Part shown: in pieces, positions 51,030 through 61,630 of the stretch
How the letters are laid out: every line of letters begins with the position of its first letter
Position numbering within the stretch: position 1 is the stretch's first letter
Source: Ursus arctos
Taxonomy: Eukaryota > Chordata > Mammalia > Carnivora > Ursidae
Length of the DNA: 64,000 bases
Direction of reading: 5' to 3'
Assembly: GCF_023065955.2 (NCBI RefSeq)
Contig: NW_026623008.1
Span: 15,964,501 to 16,028,500 of the forward strand
Position numbers and translations under genes: made by a program
Notes under the pieces: generated by a model
What the model was told of the DNA's origin: nothing
Database searches by the model: none
The model's input: only the letters and a program-made list of their open reading frames with translations

Positions 51030-51900
51030 GCCCTGGCTCTACCTTTAAAATATAGGAGGATCTGACCACTTCTCTCCATCGGCACCATCACCTCCCACCT
51101 GTGCTATTACAACAGCCCCTCCCTGGCCTCTCCACTTGCCCCCTCTTGCTCCCGGTGATCTACCTTCCAAATAGCAGCCAGAGGGGTCCTTTAAAACGGA
51201 CATCAGATTTCTTTCCTACCCTGCTTAAAGCCTCCAATGGAGTACAAGTTCAGGTCCTCACTTTGGCCTACCAAGTCTTACTCACTCTGGCCACCCTAAC
51301 CTCATCTTTTATGGGTCTCCCACTTGCTCATGTCACTCTTGCCCAATACACTCCTGCCTCAGGGCCTTTGCACTTGCTATTTCCAGGGCTCATTTACTCT
51401 CTTAATTTAAAATATTCCCTCCTCTGAAAGCCCATCTCTGGTTCCTATATCTGAAATAGCACTCCTTACCCTGTCACTCTCTGTCCCTATACTTTTCTTT
51501 CAAGCACTAATCTCTCTCTAACATTGCATTTTATCATCTATGTGATGGTGCCCTCCTCTAGAATGTAAGTTCTATGAGCGCAGAGGCTCTCTCTGTTCGT
51601 TTTCATCTCTGCATCCTCAGTGCGCAGAACAGCGCCTAGTGCAGGGGCGCCTGGGTGGCACAGCGGTTAAGCGTCTGCCCTCGGCTCAGGGCGTGATCCC
51701 GGCATTGTGGGATCGAGCCCCACATCAGGCTTCTCCACTATGAGCCTGCTTCTTCCTCTCCCACTCCCCCTGCTTGTGTTCCCTTCCTCGCTGGCTGTCT
51801 CTATCTCTGTCGAATAAATAAATAAAATCTTTAAAAAAAAAAAAAAAAGAACAGCGCCTAGTGCAGAACAGAGGCTCGCTAAATATTTGTTGGATGGGCC
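51030..51900 (+). repeat. LINE-2 3' region, 670 bp plus SINE insert
   Basis: Classic L2: cctcccacctgtgctattac, aacagcccctccctggcctc, aatagcagccagaggggtcc, gcctcagggcctttgcactt, tagaatgtaagttctatgag, cagcgcctagtgcag. After the SINE it ends ctcgctaaatatttgttgg. Confidence 0.95.
51645..51848 (+). repeat. Carnivore SINEC, bear-like subtype
   Basis: Full-length young copy with a perfect 18-bp target-site duplication GAACAGCGCCTAGTGCAG (51627-51644 and 51849-51866) inside the L2 3' end. Tail aataaataaataaaatcttt plus about 17 A. Confidence 0.97.
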
Positions 51901-52180
51901 AGTATTCTGTTTTGCGTAGGGCTGTATTTGCACGTGTAGCCCCACTTCCCACCTAGATGACATTCTTACGGAGCAGAGTATTCTATACCCCAAAAGCAAT
52001 TTCCAAAGTGGTATCCAAACTGTCTCGAGCAATAGTGGTTTTGTTGGCATAACAGGGGTGGCAAATAATAGCATCCTTGCTTCTATCCTGCCCTTCCACT
52101 CCCATAATAGACATTATTTATGGATCATGGTTCACCAGGCTTTTCCCAAATGTGGGTTTGAAATCTTGGGCAGGTGATAT
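51901..52180. other. Unassigned sequence
   Basis: AT-richer unique sequence between L2 and MLT1. No gene seen. Confidence 0.3.
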
Positions 52181-52533
52181 TATGAACTGCAAGTCTGTGT
52201 CCCGCCCAAGTTCATATGTTGAAATCCTAACCCCCAGTGGGATGGTATTGGGAGGTGGGGCGCAGGGGAGGTGATTTAGTTTAGATGAGGTCATGAAGGT
52301 GGAGCCCCATATTGGGATTAGTGCCCTTATAGGAGGAAGAGAGAGACCCACCAAGTAAGGACACAGCCAGAAGGCAGCTGTCTGCAAACCAGGAAGAGGG
52401 TCCTCACCAGACACTGGATCTGTCGGCACCTTGATCTTGGACTTCCCAGCCTCCAAAACAGTAAGACATAAATGTTGTGTAAGGCACCCAGGCTATGGCA
52501 ATTTGTGAGAGCAGCCCCGGCTGACCAAGACAG
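52181..52533 (+). repeat. MLT1-like solo LTR (ERVL-MaLR)
   Basis: gcccaagttcatatgttgaa, atcctaacccccagtgggat, ttgggattagtgcccttata, aaggacacagccagaaggca, ccttgatcttggacttccca, gcctccaaaacagtaagaca, ending ctgaccaagacag. Essentially complete LTR. Confidence 0.92.
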
Positions 52534-52744
52534 GTGAGGCACTGCTGGGGTCGCCCTCATCCGAGAAAGCACCCTGACCTTGAAAGTCTGGATGTTTTCT
52601 TTGACGTGAGTCGCAAGTGGGGGAAACCACAAATGTGGCAGAGGACAGAATGCCCAGAGGGACTGGACTACCCATTCGCAATTGACATACTGAAGTTCAA
52701 GCAAGGTCAATGTTGTTCTTCATTTAAGTTCCCGAAAATCAAGC
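52534..52744. other. Unassigned sequence
   Basis: Short spacer with tgaggcactgctggggtcg and a T-rich end. No assignment. Confidence 0.25.
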
Positions 52745-53290
52745 ATTGCAGTCTCTCCTAAGGGAATAATATAGAATGTAGATAGAGATTTATGTGTGAA
52801 ACTGTTTATCATGACCTTATGTATCTTAGTGAAAAACCAGAAGCAGCTCCATTTCCAACAAGAGGGGATTGGATGGGTCAAACCTCGTGCATCTACGTGA
52901 GGGAGGCACTACCAGACAGCGGGGCTCTCCGCCCTCGCGCCATCAGCACCTGGGGCCAGAGAATTCTTTATCGTGCCTCGTGGGCTGTGTTAGCCGCCGC
53001 AGCCATGCCCCCCTCTCCCACCAGCTGTGGGAGTCTCGAGACACGGCCAAATGCCCTGTAGGGGGCAAAATTGCCCTCAGCTGAGAACCACTGCTGTACA
53101 TTCAAGAAAAATAACACTTCTTAATACCATGGGAAATGCTTATGTTATGATGCTGGCTTAAGAAGAAAAAGACACACTATGTGTTTTCAACTAGATCCAT
53201 ATATAAACTAGAAAGCAGTTTGGAAGGTAACCTACCAGGAGGCTAGCAATAATCTCTGAATTATAAAAGCTTTTCTTTAACTCTTTCTAT
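52745..53290 (+). repeat. L1M/HAL1-like LINE 3' end, split by MER20
   Basis: Left: gattggatgggtcaaacctc and attccaacaagagg-type words of the LINE 3' part. Right: ataccatgggaaatgcttatg, gatccatatataaactagaa, gcagtttggaaggtaaccta. Confidence 0.7.
52917..53093 (-). repeat. MER20 DNA transposon, reversed, inside the LINE
   Basis: Reversed MER20: ggggccagagaattctttat, cgtgggctgtgttagccg, cacggccaaatgccctgtag, ggggcaaaattgccctcagc, and end tgagaaccactg. Middle diverged. Confidence 0.8.
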
Positions 53291-53294
53291 GAAA

Positions 53295-53655
53295 CATCCA
53301 TTTGTTCATTCCGTAGACATTTATTGAGTGCCTACCACATACCATCTACTGTTTTAGGCTCTGGGAGCAGGCTGTGTACGAGACAGACATACGCGTGTGT
53401 ATACGCAGAGCTCTGCCTTCACGTAGGGAAGTTCTAAGGGGAGACTGACGTTAAACCCAGAACCTGTACGGAACGATCGTCCGAGATAGTGAAGGGAGCG
53501 GTGAGATACTTGGGAACAACAGGAACAAGGCGAAGGAGAGAGAACTGGCCTGGCGCTGTTGTGTTCATTGAATAGCTTTTGAATGAATGAAGAACACTTC
53601 CAGGATTTTAAGAAGGGGAGAGAGATGATCTGATTTCCATCTAAAAATAGTTACT
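53295..53655 (-). repeat. LINE-2 3' region, reversed
   Basis: ttgttcattccgtagacatt, tattgagtgcctaccacata, ctggcctggcgctgttgtg, aggggagagagatgatctga. Its right end is next to a SINE insertion. Confidence 0.8.
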
Positions 53656-53677
53656 GTCAGAAAAAAAATTAGTTTTG

Positions 53678-53866
53678 GGGCGCCTGGGTGGCACAGCGGT
53701 TAAGCGTCTGCCTTCGGCTCAGGGCATGATCCCGGCGTTGTGGGATCGAGCCCCACATCAGGCTCCTCCGCTATGAGCCTGCTTCTTCCTCTCCCACTCC
53801 CCCTGCTTGTGTTCCCTCTCTCACTGGCCGTCTCTATCTCTGTCGAATAAATAAATAAAATCTTTA
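53678..53866 (+). repeat. Carnivore SINEC, bear-like subtype
   Basis: Very similar to the copies at 34.35 and 51.65 kb. A 17-bp duplication AAAAAAAATTAGTTTTG lies on both sides (53661-53677 and about 53867-53883). Confidence 0.97.
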
Positions 53867-53883
53867 AAAAAAAATTAGTTTTG

Positions 53884-54250
53884 AGAAGTTAATACGTGTT
53901 TGTTCTTAGGAACATTCAAACGGTCTCAAGGAAAAGCTAGACGGGGGAGTACAAAGATCCCATGGAATGCAGCCACAGGGAACAGACCCCGCAAGCATGT
54001 TCGTGGCCATATTTTCAAGCATCCTCCTCGTTCCCTCTCTCTCTATTCCTGTCTGTCTCGGCCTCTCTTTATAAATATATAAAAGCGTTTCATGCAAGTG
54101 GATTCAAACCATTCATGCTGATTTGTAACCTGCTCTTTTCCTGCCCTTTGTAATTTTATGCTCATTGTAAACTTCCCACAGTGGGCATATATTACTTTTA
54201 TAATCCGGAACATAAAAAAAAGCAAAAGACCACAAAAAATAAAGTGAAAC
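53884..54250 (+). repeat. LINE-like sequence with L1 3' end at right
   Basis: The right part (54140-54240) has tttatgctcattgtaaactt, ccacagtgggcatatattac, ttttataatccggaacataa, an L1/HAL1-like terminus. The left part is AT-rich and unassigned. Confidence 0.5.
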
Positions 54251-54529
54251 CCACAAATACAGGATGAGGGATCGCTGGCTGAGCAATACGGCTGTGAAGA
54301 AAGGCTTTGGGGTTTCGCTGACCACAAACTCAGCACGAGTTGACGGCATCGTGTGGTTTCTAATTTCAGCTCAGTTCATTTTATCAGACAATTCCCCGGC
54401 TCCTAGTATGCGAAAAGCCAAGGGCAGTATGAACAGGCTTCTTTGGGTTCAGCTCAGAGTAACTCAGTTCCGCTCAATCCCCCGCCTTATCGGTTTTGAA
54501 GCACCTACTATGTGTGACACCGGGATGAT
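54251..54529. other. Unassigned sequence
   Basis: The word tggctgagcaatacggctgtgaag near 54278 is unique. No gene. Confidence 0.25.
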
Positions 54530-54728
54530 AATAACAGTTCAAGTTTACTGAGCACTGACTCTGTGCCAGGCGCCGTCCTAAGAGCTTTCCACGTATTAAC
54601 GCGCTTAATCCTCGTCATAACCTACGACATGGGCACCGTTACTGTTCTCATGTTATCGATGAAGAAACTGAAGCCCAGAGAGGTTACCTAAAACCTGCCT
54701 GAGGTCACGCGGCTCAGTGAAGTGTCAT
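54530..54728 (-). repeat. MIR SINE, nearly full length
   Basis: ttcaagtttactgagcactg, actctgtgccaggcgccgtc, attaacgcgcttaatcctcg, gatgaagaaactgaagccca, gagaggttacctaaaacctg. Confidence 0.93.
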
Positions 54729-54874
54729 GAGAAATACCAAGAGGACCAAGTTATGGCTCCGCCTTCAAGGAGCTGACAGTCAAAAAGCAAATATGATAAC
54801 CCTGCATTAATTCATTTGGCAAATACTCACTGTGCCAGGGGTCCCATGAATCCAGTCTCTCAGCCTAGCCTTGG

Positions 54875-56080
54875 CAGATGCTCATTATTCAGTAATCCAG
54901 CACATTGTTATTGAGCACCAACTATGTCCCAGGCACAGTGCTAGGCACTAAGGAAAGAGTGGTGAACAAGGCAAAGCCCCACAGTTCAGCTTACACCTGA
55001 GTGGGAGAGAGAGACAAGCGAGTAAGGACCTGGTCTAATTTAGTCCTGTAAGGAAGAAAGTCCGATGAAGAAAGAGAAGGCTAGGGCAGGGGCTCTAAGC
55101 GATGGATGTGGGAGTCTGAGCAGGAGAGCCAATGTAGGTCATTTAGAGAAGACCATCAGGGACAGCCTCTTAGATAAGGTAGCTTTGGAAAAGTGATCTG
55201 AACAAAGAGAGGTAACCTTGGGAACCTGTGGGTCGGTGCTCTCCAGGCATGAAGAATGTGCAAAGGCCCTGCGGCATGAACAAACTCAGAAAGGCCAAGA
55301 ACACCGAGGAGGCTGATGTGTCTGGATTAGAGAGAGCGAGGCAGAATTGTAGGAGATGCGGGCTGAGAGGCAGTCAGGAGTCAACAACATGCAGGTGGGG
55401 TTTGGCTGCCGTTAGGACGGTATTACATCCAGGCCAAGAAGCCCCTGAGAATTTTTAGCAGGGAAGCAACAATATCTGATGTCCGCTTTTGAAAGGTCAC
55501 TGGACCAGAGGGCAGTGGGGAAGAGGGGAAGCCAGGCTAGTTAGTAACAGGGACACAAGCTGATGGGATAGCCTAGGGTGCTCATGGGAGTCAAGATTCA
55601 TTATTAAATTAGCACTGACCACACCTGTGGCTGGATCGAATGCCAGATGTGAGGGAAACAGAGGAGGCAGGATGACTTGAGGAGTCTGGGCTGAAGCAAC
55701 CAGGGGTGTCATTGACCTAGGAGCAGAAGATGGAAGGGAGAGCAGGTTTTGGGAACTCGATCTGGTTGAAGATGCAGTGGGTCTCCTCCAAGTGGGAAGC
55801 TGGATAGAAGAGTCTGGAGGTCAAGGGAAAGACCTGGTCTAGAGATAGACATTTGGGGGCTGTCAGGGTATAGAGATTCCATCTACACCAGCAGATGGGA
55901 TGAGCCTACCTAGGGAGGGGACGGAGAGCCCCGGGATGCTCCAACATGTATCCATTTGGGAGAAGTGATAAATCCCAGAAAAGAGCCTGAGAAGGAGTGC
56001 CCAGGGAAGACGGAGGAAAACCAAGAAAGTGTGGTGTCCCGGGAGCCAAGCGGTCAAGGCAGGAGACAAAGACCAGCATC
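54875..56080 (-). repeat. LINE-2 3' region, reversed, 1.2 kb uninterrupted
   Basis: Opens with gttattgagcaccaactatg and tcccaggcacagtgctaggc, then gtgcaaaggccctgcggca, tgaaaggtcactggaccag, gctcatgggagtcaagattc, gtcagggtatagagattcc, atgctccaacatgtatcc, gaggaaaaccaagaaagtgtg. The full order of the L2 3' region is kept without a younger insertion. Confidence 0.92.
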
Positions 56081-57715
56081 CCAAAAGCCACACTTCCTGA
56101 TTCCCAGCTCCAGCCACTGACCCCCCAGCAGCCCAGTGACCCCTCCTCGGCCCACACAGGTGTCTGGCAGAAGATCCCAGAAAACACCAGCCAGTGTGCT
56201 GGCATGGCCCTCCAGGTCCCAGCAGGACAGACCATCCTTCCCGGTCCAGCAGACACACGCGGAGTGCCATTTCCCAGAGACCAGTAGCTCCCTCCTCCAG
56301 ATGGCTGTGAGGGTCACAGAGGCTGGAAGGAACCCTCAACTCAAACTTAAGGTAACGTGCCTTCCATACGAGCTCCGATCACGCTCATCAGAAACGAACT
56401 CCTCCTTCAATGTCATCTCCTCCTTCCCACTCCTCCCAGAGGTGACTCACCATCCCCAGGGCTCCCCTGGCCCCCCAAGTTAGCCATCTCTTTCCGGGGT
56501 CTCTTTGGCCATGTGATTGACAGTTCACCCCAGTCGGCTCAGCCTTCCTTCCCCTCCTCTGCTCATCACATTCCCCACCCCCCCCCAGGAGACAGCAGAA
56601 GGATAGTAGAGGTGAAAGTGGGGATGATGATGATGATGAATGACCACGCCCCCACCCCAGCCTGACCCCGTGAGACTTCCCATCTCCTGTCCCTGCAGCT
56701 GCCAAGTGGCAGAGCTGTCCCTGACACCAGCAGGTGCTCATTAGGCACTTAGCACATGCCGGTGTGGGATGGACACCTTCTGCTCATTGCCTCCATCTGG
56801 CCTCACATCAACGGTAGGGGATAAATACTCAACCTCAACAGGCTGAGTTGTTAAGTAAAAGAATAAACCTTGGATCGGAATTCAAAACTCGGGATGGAGG
56901 CAGAGAGACTCCAGAAACAACTGCTAACCATGGTATCACCCTGAATGCCCCGAGAAATGCAGGTGTGGGGTGTATTGTGTGTTGGATGGGGGAGCAGGGA
57001 AATGCGCAGCCCCGCTCACCTGGGAGTCCCGCCCAGAGGGAGGGACCCCTGGGTCCTTAGCTGGTGAGAAGTGCGAGCACCAGAGGCGCCAGTGACTTGA
57101 GTGTGTCCCACGGGGGACTGTGGCGGTCTTTGCATTTTTGTGGCATGAGGTGGAGATTTGAAACAATAAAGAAAGGGGAGGGAAGAGACAGAAAGGAGAA
57201 AGAAAGAAAAAGCAAGGAAACAATAAAATGTTACCATCTTGCAGGCGCCAGCCCGGGCGATGAAACCGCTAATGAGCCCAAGGTTCTGCGGAGCCCAGCA
57301 TCTAATTCAAAACAGACAGATAACAGCCCCAGACGCCCCTGTCCAAGTGCTGAGAACGTGCCCTCGAAGCAAGGCTGGGGTGGGTGTCCCCGCCCCCAAC
57401 CATGTTGCGCACCCATCCAGCAGCCCAGCTGGGGCCAGTCAGGGTGGAGGACAGGAGAGGAGAGGGGACGAAAAGTAGCTGGAAACAAGGTGAGAATACA
57501 CCCACCAGCCGGGAGCTGTCCTGTTGTCTGCTTGCCAGGGAACATTCTGGAGCATCTCCTGAGGCCAGCTTACCTGCAGCTAAACCCGCTCCCCATTTCA
57601 ATCAGTGTTTCATGTTGGGGGATATAGATCTTACTAAACCTTTAGGGAGACTTCCCCCCTGATTGTCTACCTTTGAGCATTTTAAGGATTTTTGTTTTAT
57701 CTCACTTTTTCTTCT
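56081..57715. other. Repeat-poor stretch, no supported gene
   Basis: Includes a poly(C)-rich site at 56578-56586 and (GAT)n at 56625-56639. A 187-codon + strand frame at 57064-57627 starts in unique DNA. Its peptide is basic in the middle and Pro/Ser-rich, with no domain that I recognise. A - strand frame of 158 codons overlaps L2 and unique sequence. AG-rich DNA at 57173-57215. Nothing firm. Confidence 0.4.
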
Positions 57716-57878
57716 TCTTTTTTAAGAGGGGAGGGGCAGAGGGAGAGAAACAATCTTAAGCAGGCTCCACGCTGGGCTTGGAGCCCAACACAGGGCTCGA
57801 TCCCACGACCCTGAGATCATGATCTGAGCTGAAATCAAGAGTCAGATGATTAACCAACGGAGCCGCCCAGGAGCCCCT
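57716..57878 (-). repeat. Carnivore SINEC, reversed (older subtype)
   Basis: gaggggcagagggagagaaac, taagcaggctccacgctggg, cgaccctgagatcatgatct, end gagccgcccaggagcccc. It lacks the AATAAA part at its left end, where TTCTTCTTTTTTAAGAG follows directly. Flanking tcactttt words are a likely duplication. Confidence 0.9.
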
Positions 57879-58009
57879 AGGTCACTTTTCCAAAAGCACT
57901 TGCCCATTTGAATAAGCAACTGTACGTGTATCTTGATGGCTATACTGTGAGTTTACTCTTTTCCAAGTCTTGTGACTTCCTTTCAGGTATCTTAGAAGCA
58001 CGCTAGTGC

Positions 58010-58235
58010 GGGGAGGCTGGAGTACGGCTACCTGGGTTTGAGTCCCAGCGTCACTGGTAGTAGCTGTGTGATCTTGGGTAAAGAATTGACCTCTCTGTGC
58101 CTCGGTTTCCCATCTTTAAAATGGAGATAGGGAGAGTGTCTACCTCCGAAGGTAGTTGTCCAAGCCTTAAATGAGAGCATTAACTGAAATGGTATCCATG
58201 TAAAACCCTCGTCACTGAGTCAACATTGAATGAAC
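58010..58235 (+). repeat. MIR SINE, nearly full length
   Basis: gctacctgggtttgagtccc, agctgtgtgatcttgggtaa, agaattgacctctctgtgcc, tcggtttcccatctttaaaa, tggagatagggagagtgtct. Confidence 0.95.
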
Positions 58236-58274
58236 TTAGCTGTGTCGTCTACTTTGACACATTTTATTTGTTTA

Positions 58275-58970
58275 AGACTTAGTATTGACTGAGCATTTCC
58301 TGGAGCCAGGTGCTGGTCTGGGAACTAGGGAGATAATAGCGAACATGACAAACAGGCCCCTGCCTTCACAGCGCTCCCTGAGCCGTAGGAAAGAGAGACC
58401 AGCAAAGAGATGATTACAACACAGTGCATTAGGGCGGATGGGGCAGAGGTCTATGGCAGAACACAACAAAGGCACCCAGTCAGTCATAAGCCATCAGAGA
58501 GGGCTTCCTGGAAGAGGTGACAACCCAGTTAAGATTTAAAGGACAAGGGGCACCTGGTGGCTCAGTTGGTTAGGTGTCTGCCTTCCTCTCGGGTCGTGAT
58601 CCCGGGGTCCTGGGATCAAGCCCCATGTCGGGCTCTCGGTTCATCGGGGAGCCTGCTTCTCCCTCTACCCCCACTCGTGCTTGCTCTCTCTCAAATAAAC
58701 AAAATCTTTAAAAAAAAAAAAAGATTTAAAGGACAAGCAGGCATCAGGCAACATAGAGGGACTGGGCATCCCAGGTGGTGGGAACAGGGTTTTGCAAAGG
58801 CTCAGAAGCATGCTCTCGGAGACCAGCAAGATGCTCTCAGAGAACAGAGAACACTGCTGGAAAGTTGGGTAGGGGGACAAGGCAGCTGACCAGGCCGTGG
58901 AGGGAGGCAGGGGCCAGGCCACGAGGGGCCTCCTAGGCTTCAAATGCTGCGCTAAGGAGCTTAAACACTA
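58275..58970 (-). repeat. LINE-2 3' region, reversed, split by a SINE
   Basis: ctgagcatttcctggagcca, gaacatgacaaacaggcccc, agagagggcttcctggaaga. After the SINE: gtggtgggaacagggttttg, gcaaaggctcagaagc, ccaggccacgaggggcctcc. Confidence 0.88.
58548..58720 (+). repeat. Carnivore SINEC
   Basis: Head ggggcacctggtggctcag, body with cgtgatcccggggtcctggg, tail caaataaacaaaatcttt plus A-run. Perfect 17-bp target-site duplication AAGATTTAAAGGACAAG at 58531-58547 and 58721-58737 inside L2. Confidence 0.96.
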
Positions 58971-58999
58971 TTCTGAGGTTGGTTTGAACCTTATTTTCG

Positions 59000-59175
59000 A
59001 GCTCCTCCTTCCTCATCTATAAAACCGGGGTGTCTCTCAAGCATTGGGATGACGCAAGCACTGTGCCCGACATGGGCCCGTCAGGCAGCCCCAGCTCCAC
59101 ACGTGCGGGCTGTAACGAGCACCACCATCCTAGTCTAGCGGAATTATCCGGAGAGCAAGTGAGATAACGTAGGCA
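59000..59175 (+). repeat. MIR SINE (diverged)
   Basis: agctcctccttcctcatcta, taaaaccggggtgtctctca, then gagataacgtaggcaaagttc at right. Confidence 0.6.
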
Positions 59176-59483
59176 AAGTTCTCAGCACAGCATAAGAGAG
59201 CATGGAGGGAAGAGTCCGAGTTCTGCAGCCAGGCTGCCTGGGCTCCCTCCCACCTAAGAGCGGCATGAGCCCCCTCGTGATGGTGATGTGAGGGTGAAGA
59301 ACGCGGCAGGGGCTCGAAATGTTTCTGGCCGATGACAAGGGCTCGACGAAATGAGAAAGTTGGCGATCATGAGCATTTAGCCCTCACCATCTCTGCGTCT
59401 TCCTGCCGTTAGACACAACCTCTTCGATTTCCGATTACACACCAGACCCTTGGAATGAAGAGTTTATTAGCCGGCAGGTGTTT
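59176..59483. other. Unassigned sequence
   Basis: No gene or named repeat. Confidence 0.25.
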
Positions 59484-59484
59484 C

Positions 59485-59485
59485 G

Positions 59486-59526
<41 letters not shown>
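59485..59526. repeat. (GTT)14 microsatellite
   Basis: Fourteen uninterrupted GTT units. Probably polymorphic. Confidence 0.97.
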
Positions 59527-60079
59527 AGGATGGTAGGAATAAATCCAACTCAAATTTTACTGCTTTTCCAATCTGGTGAGGATCGCAAACCCATTAAGGT
59601 CATTGCACAATTAGCAGGTAACTAAGTACTAGTAGTAGTTAGTAGGTAACTACAGGTTCCCTGCTGAATGCTGAGTCTTGGACATGCGACGTAAATGGTC
59701 CGTGTTATTAACAACGAGCACCTGCCTGGCACCATACTTTTAACAAAGGGCTTTCGTATCCGGGCGCTTTGAGGTGGGGCGGCATGCGCACTTGGCATTA
59801 AGGAGATGGAGAGTCAGAGAGATCTCTTGGCAACCAGCACTTGGACCCCAAGCCTGTGCCCTGAGTCAGGCTGTGCGATCTCTCCTTGGATAGGAGTGGG
59901 CAGGGTCTTAACCTCCTTTACCAGCCTCCCTATTTCACCGTCCATTATGAAGCTTATTCAAAGCCCAGAGGAAGGAGACCTGTCCAAATCACACAGGGGG
60001 GGAAAACGGCAGTTCAGAAGTGTAGCCAGAGCCTCCTGGCTCTGGAGGAGAAGGGCAGAGAACAGATGAGGGGTGGAGG
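59527..60079. other. Unassigned sequence with two weak MIR traces
   Basis: aactaagtactagtagtag then tagtaggtaactac at 59615-59655 is a short local duplication. Reversed MIR words at 59710-59760 and 59930-59995 (caaatcacacagggg). Confidence 0.35.
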
Positions 60080-60230
60080 GTAAGGGGAGGTCTCACAGTT
60101 GGGAGGCTAGGGGAAGAGGGAGGCTAGGGAGAGGAAGGAGGCTGGAATTGGAAGGATAGAGGCTGGGGGAAAGAAGGGAGGCTGGGACGGGGTGGGGATG
60201 GGAGGAGGAGGGAAGCCAGGAGGAGGAGGA
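60080..60230. repeat. Purine-rich GGAGGCTGGG-like minisatellite
   Basis: GGGAGGCTAGGG and GGAGGCTGG words recur about every 20-30 bases for 150 bases, followed by AGGAGGAGGAGG. Strong purine strand bias. Confidence 0.75.
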
Positions 60231-60234
60231 ATCT

Positions 60235-60335
60235 TTCCCCTCTGCCCAAGGCATCGGTCCTGTTCACAGATGTGTCCCCAGCTCCTAGAGGAAGGCCTGG
60301 CACATGGAAGGTATTTAATAAAGATTTCTTTCAGA
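60235..60335 (+). repeat. LINE-2 3' end
   Basis: tgtccccagctcctagagga, aggcctggcacatggaaggt, atttaataaagatttctt. Confidence 0.85.
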
Positions 60336-60399
60336 CCCTGAGGCAAAGGAAAGCCGTCTGTTGACCTTTCTGCCCTCGAGCGGGGCAGACCACTGGCTG

Positions 60400-60620
60400 G
60401 CCTTGGAGCTCAGGTGAGCTGGGGCTGAGGTGAGAGCTGGGAGCAGAGTCAGGCCTGGTTAGGGTTGAATTTTTGGACTGGACTGTAGCTGCAATGCATC
60501 TGAGGTTAGCCTGGAGTTGGCTGAACTCGAGCTGAGCTTGAGATAGAGTTGACGTCAGGCTGAACTGTGGACAGGGCTGGGGTGAGGGTAGTTACAGAGA
60601 TGCTTCGCGCTGGGGCCCTG
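60400..60620. repeat. Degenerate GAGCTGGGCTGAG-like repeat
   Basis: Words gagctggggctgaggtgag, gagttggctgaactcgagc, tgagcttgagatagagttg, gtcaggctgaactgtgg recur at short irregular steps. Possibly an eroded minisatellite. It may continue weakly to 60760. Confidence 0.5.
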
Positions 60621-61284
60621 ATGAGGACGGAACAGGGTTTTGAAGTGGGTGCTGGTGTCCAGCCTGAATTCAGGATGGTCTGGGAATGGCCCTGGGATTT
60701 GGGCTAAGGCCGGTTCTGGAGCTGATCGGGGAATAGGGCTTAGGGCCCCCTTCCTGCCACTGCCCTGGCCCCACGCCTCTCTCCACCAGCCCGCCCCACG
60801 GGTCCTTCCTGGAGTCCTACCTGCAGCCCACGCGGGCCCAAGCAAACACCACATCTTGACCTATGGTCTGTGATGCAGACACATAGAAGGGCCCCGGGGT
60901 GCCGGGCTGGGCCCCAGCTCCACGAGGAGAGAGCACCCTTACAGCTCCGCTGGACTGGCCCGAAGCAACAGGGCCCTGCCATTTACTGCCTTTCAACACC
61001 TAACATAGACCAAGCGAAACTTTTTTAAGGCAACAGCAAATAGGTACCAGTGTGGCTTCCTCGGCCCCTGATTTATGGGGGACGTGGGCTGTGGGGCAGG
61101 ATTCCTAGCAGGGGCTGCCCCAACCCTGCCACGTGTTAAAGGCTTGAGTCCAGTTTCTACCCCTCCGGGCTGGGCGGGGAGGTGCCAATGGGGCCAAGAG
61201 CAGCTCAGAACTCTGCCAGCTGGGAAGAAGGAGACCCACCATCTGAGTCTCAGCTCTCACCGCCGCATATTAGCACAGGCTTTG
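60621..61284. other. Gene-free GC-rich stretch
   Basis: No repeat or gene recognised. Short frames of 77-99 codons on both strands lack domains. Confidence 0.3.
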
Positions 61285-61440
61285 CAAGCAAACCTCAGTT
61301 TTCGTCTCAGCTCTGGGACCTATCAATCAGCTACCTTGTCTCCCTGAGCCTTGGTTTTCATATCTCTAAAATAGGGATACTCTCTCCCTCATCGCGCTGT
61401 TAAGAGGATACGCCCAGCTCGTGTCTGGCTTACAAAAAAG
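61285..61440 (+). repeat. MIR SINE
   Basis: cgtctcagctctgggaccta, ccttgtctccctgagccttg, gttttcatatctctaaaata, gctgttaagaggatacgccc. Confidence 0.8.
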
Positions 61441-61464
61441 GTTTGCTGTCCCTTCTTTCTTATA

Positions 61465-61630
61465 GGGGTTGAGAGATTAGACTCAAGACTCAGACAGGCC
61501 TGGGTTTCAATCTTGGCTTTGCCATTCGTTATCTGGGGGGCCTCCGAGCAAGTCACTTCCCCTTTCTGAGCCTCAGTGTCCTTATCTGTAAAATGGGCAA
61601 AATAATAGTATCTATCTCATAGGGATACAT
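61465..61630 (+). repeat. MIR SINE
   Basis: caggcctgggtttcaatctt, gagcaagtcacttccccttt, ctgagcctcagtgtccttat, ctgtaaaatgggcaaaataa. Confidence 0.95.

Noticed and set aside
57064..57627. 187-codon open frame on the + strand
   Set aside because: Unique DNA, but the peptide has no domain and competing frames exist on the other strand. Kept only as an unassigned stretch.
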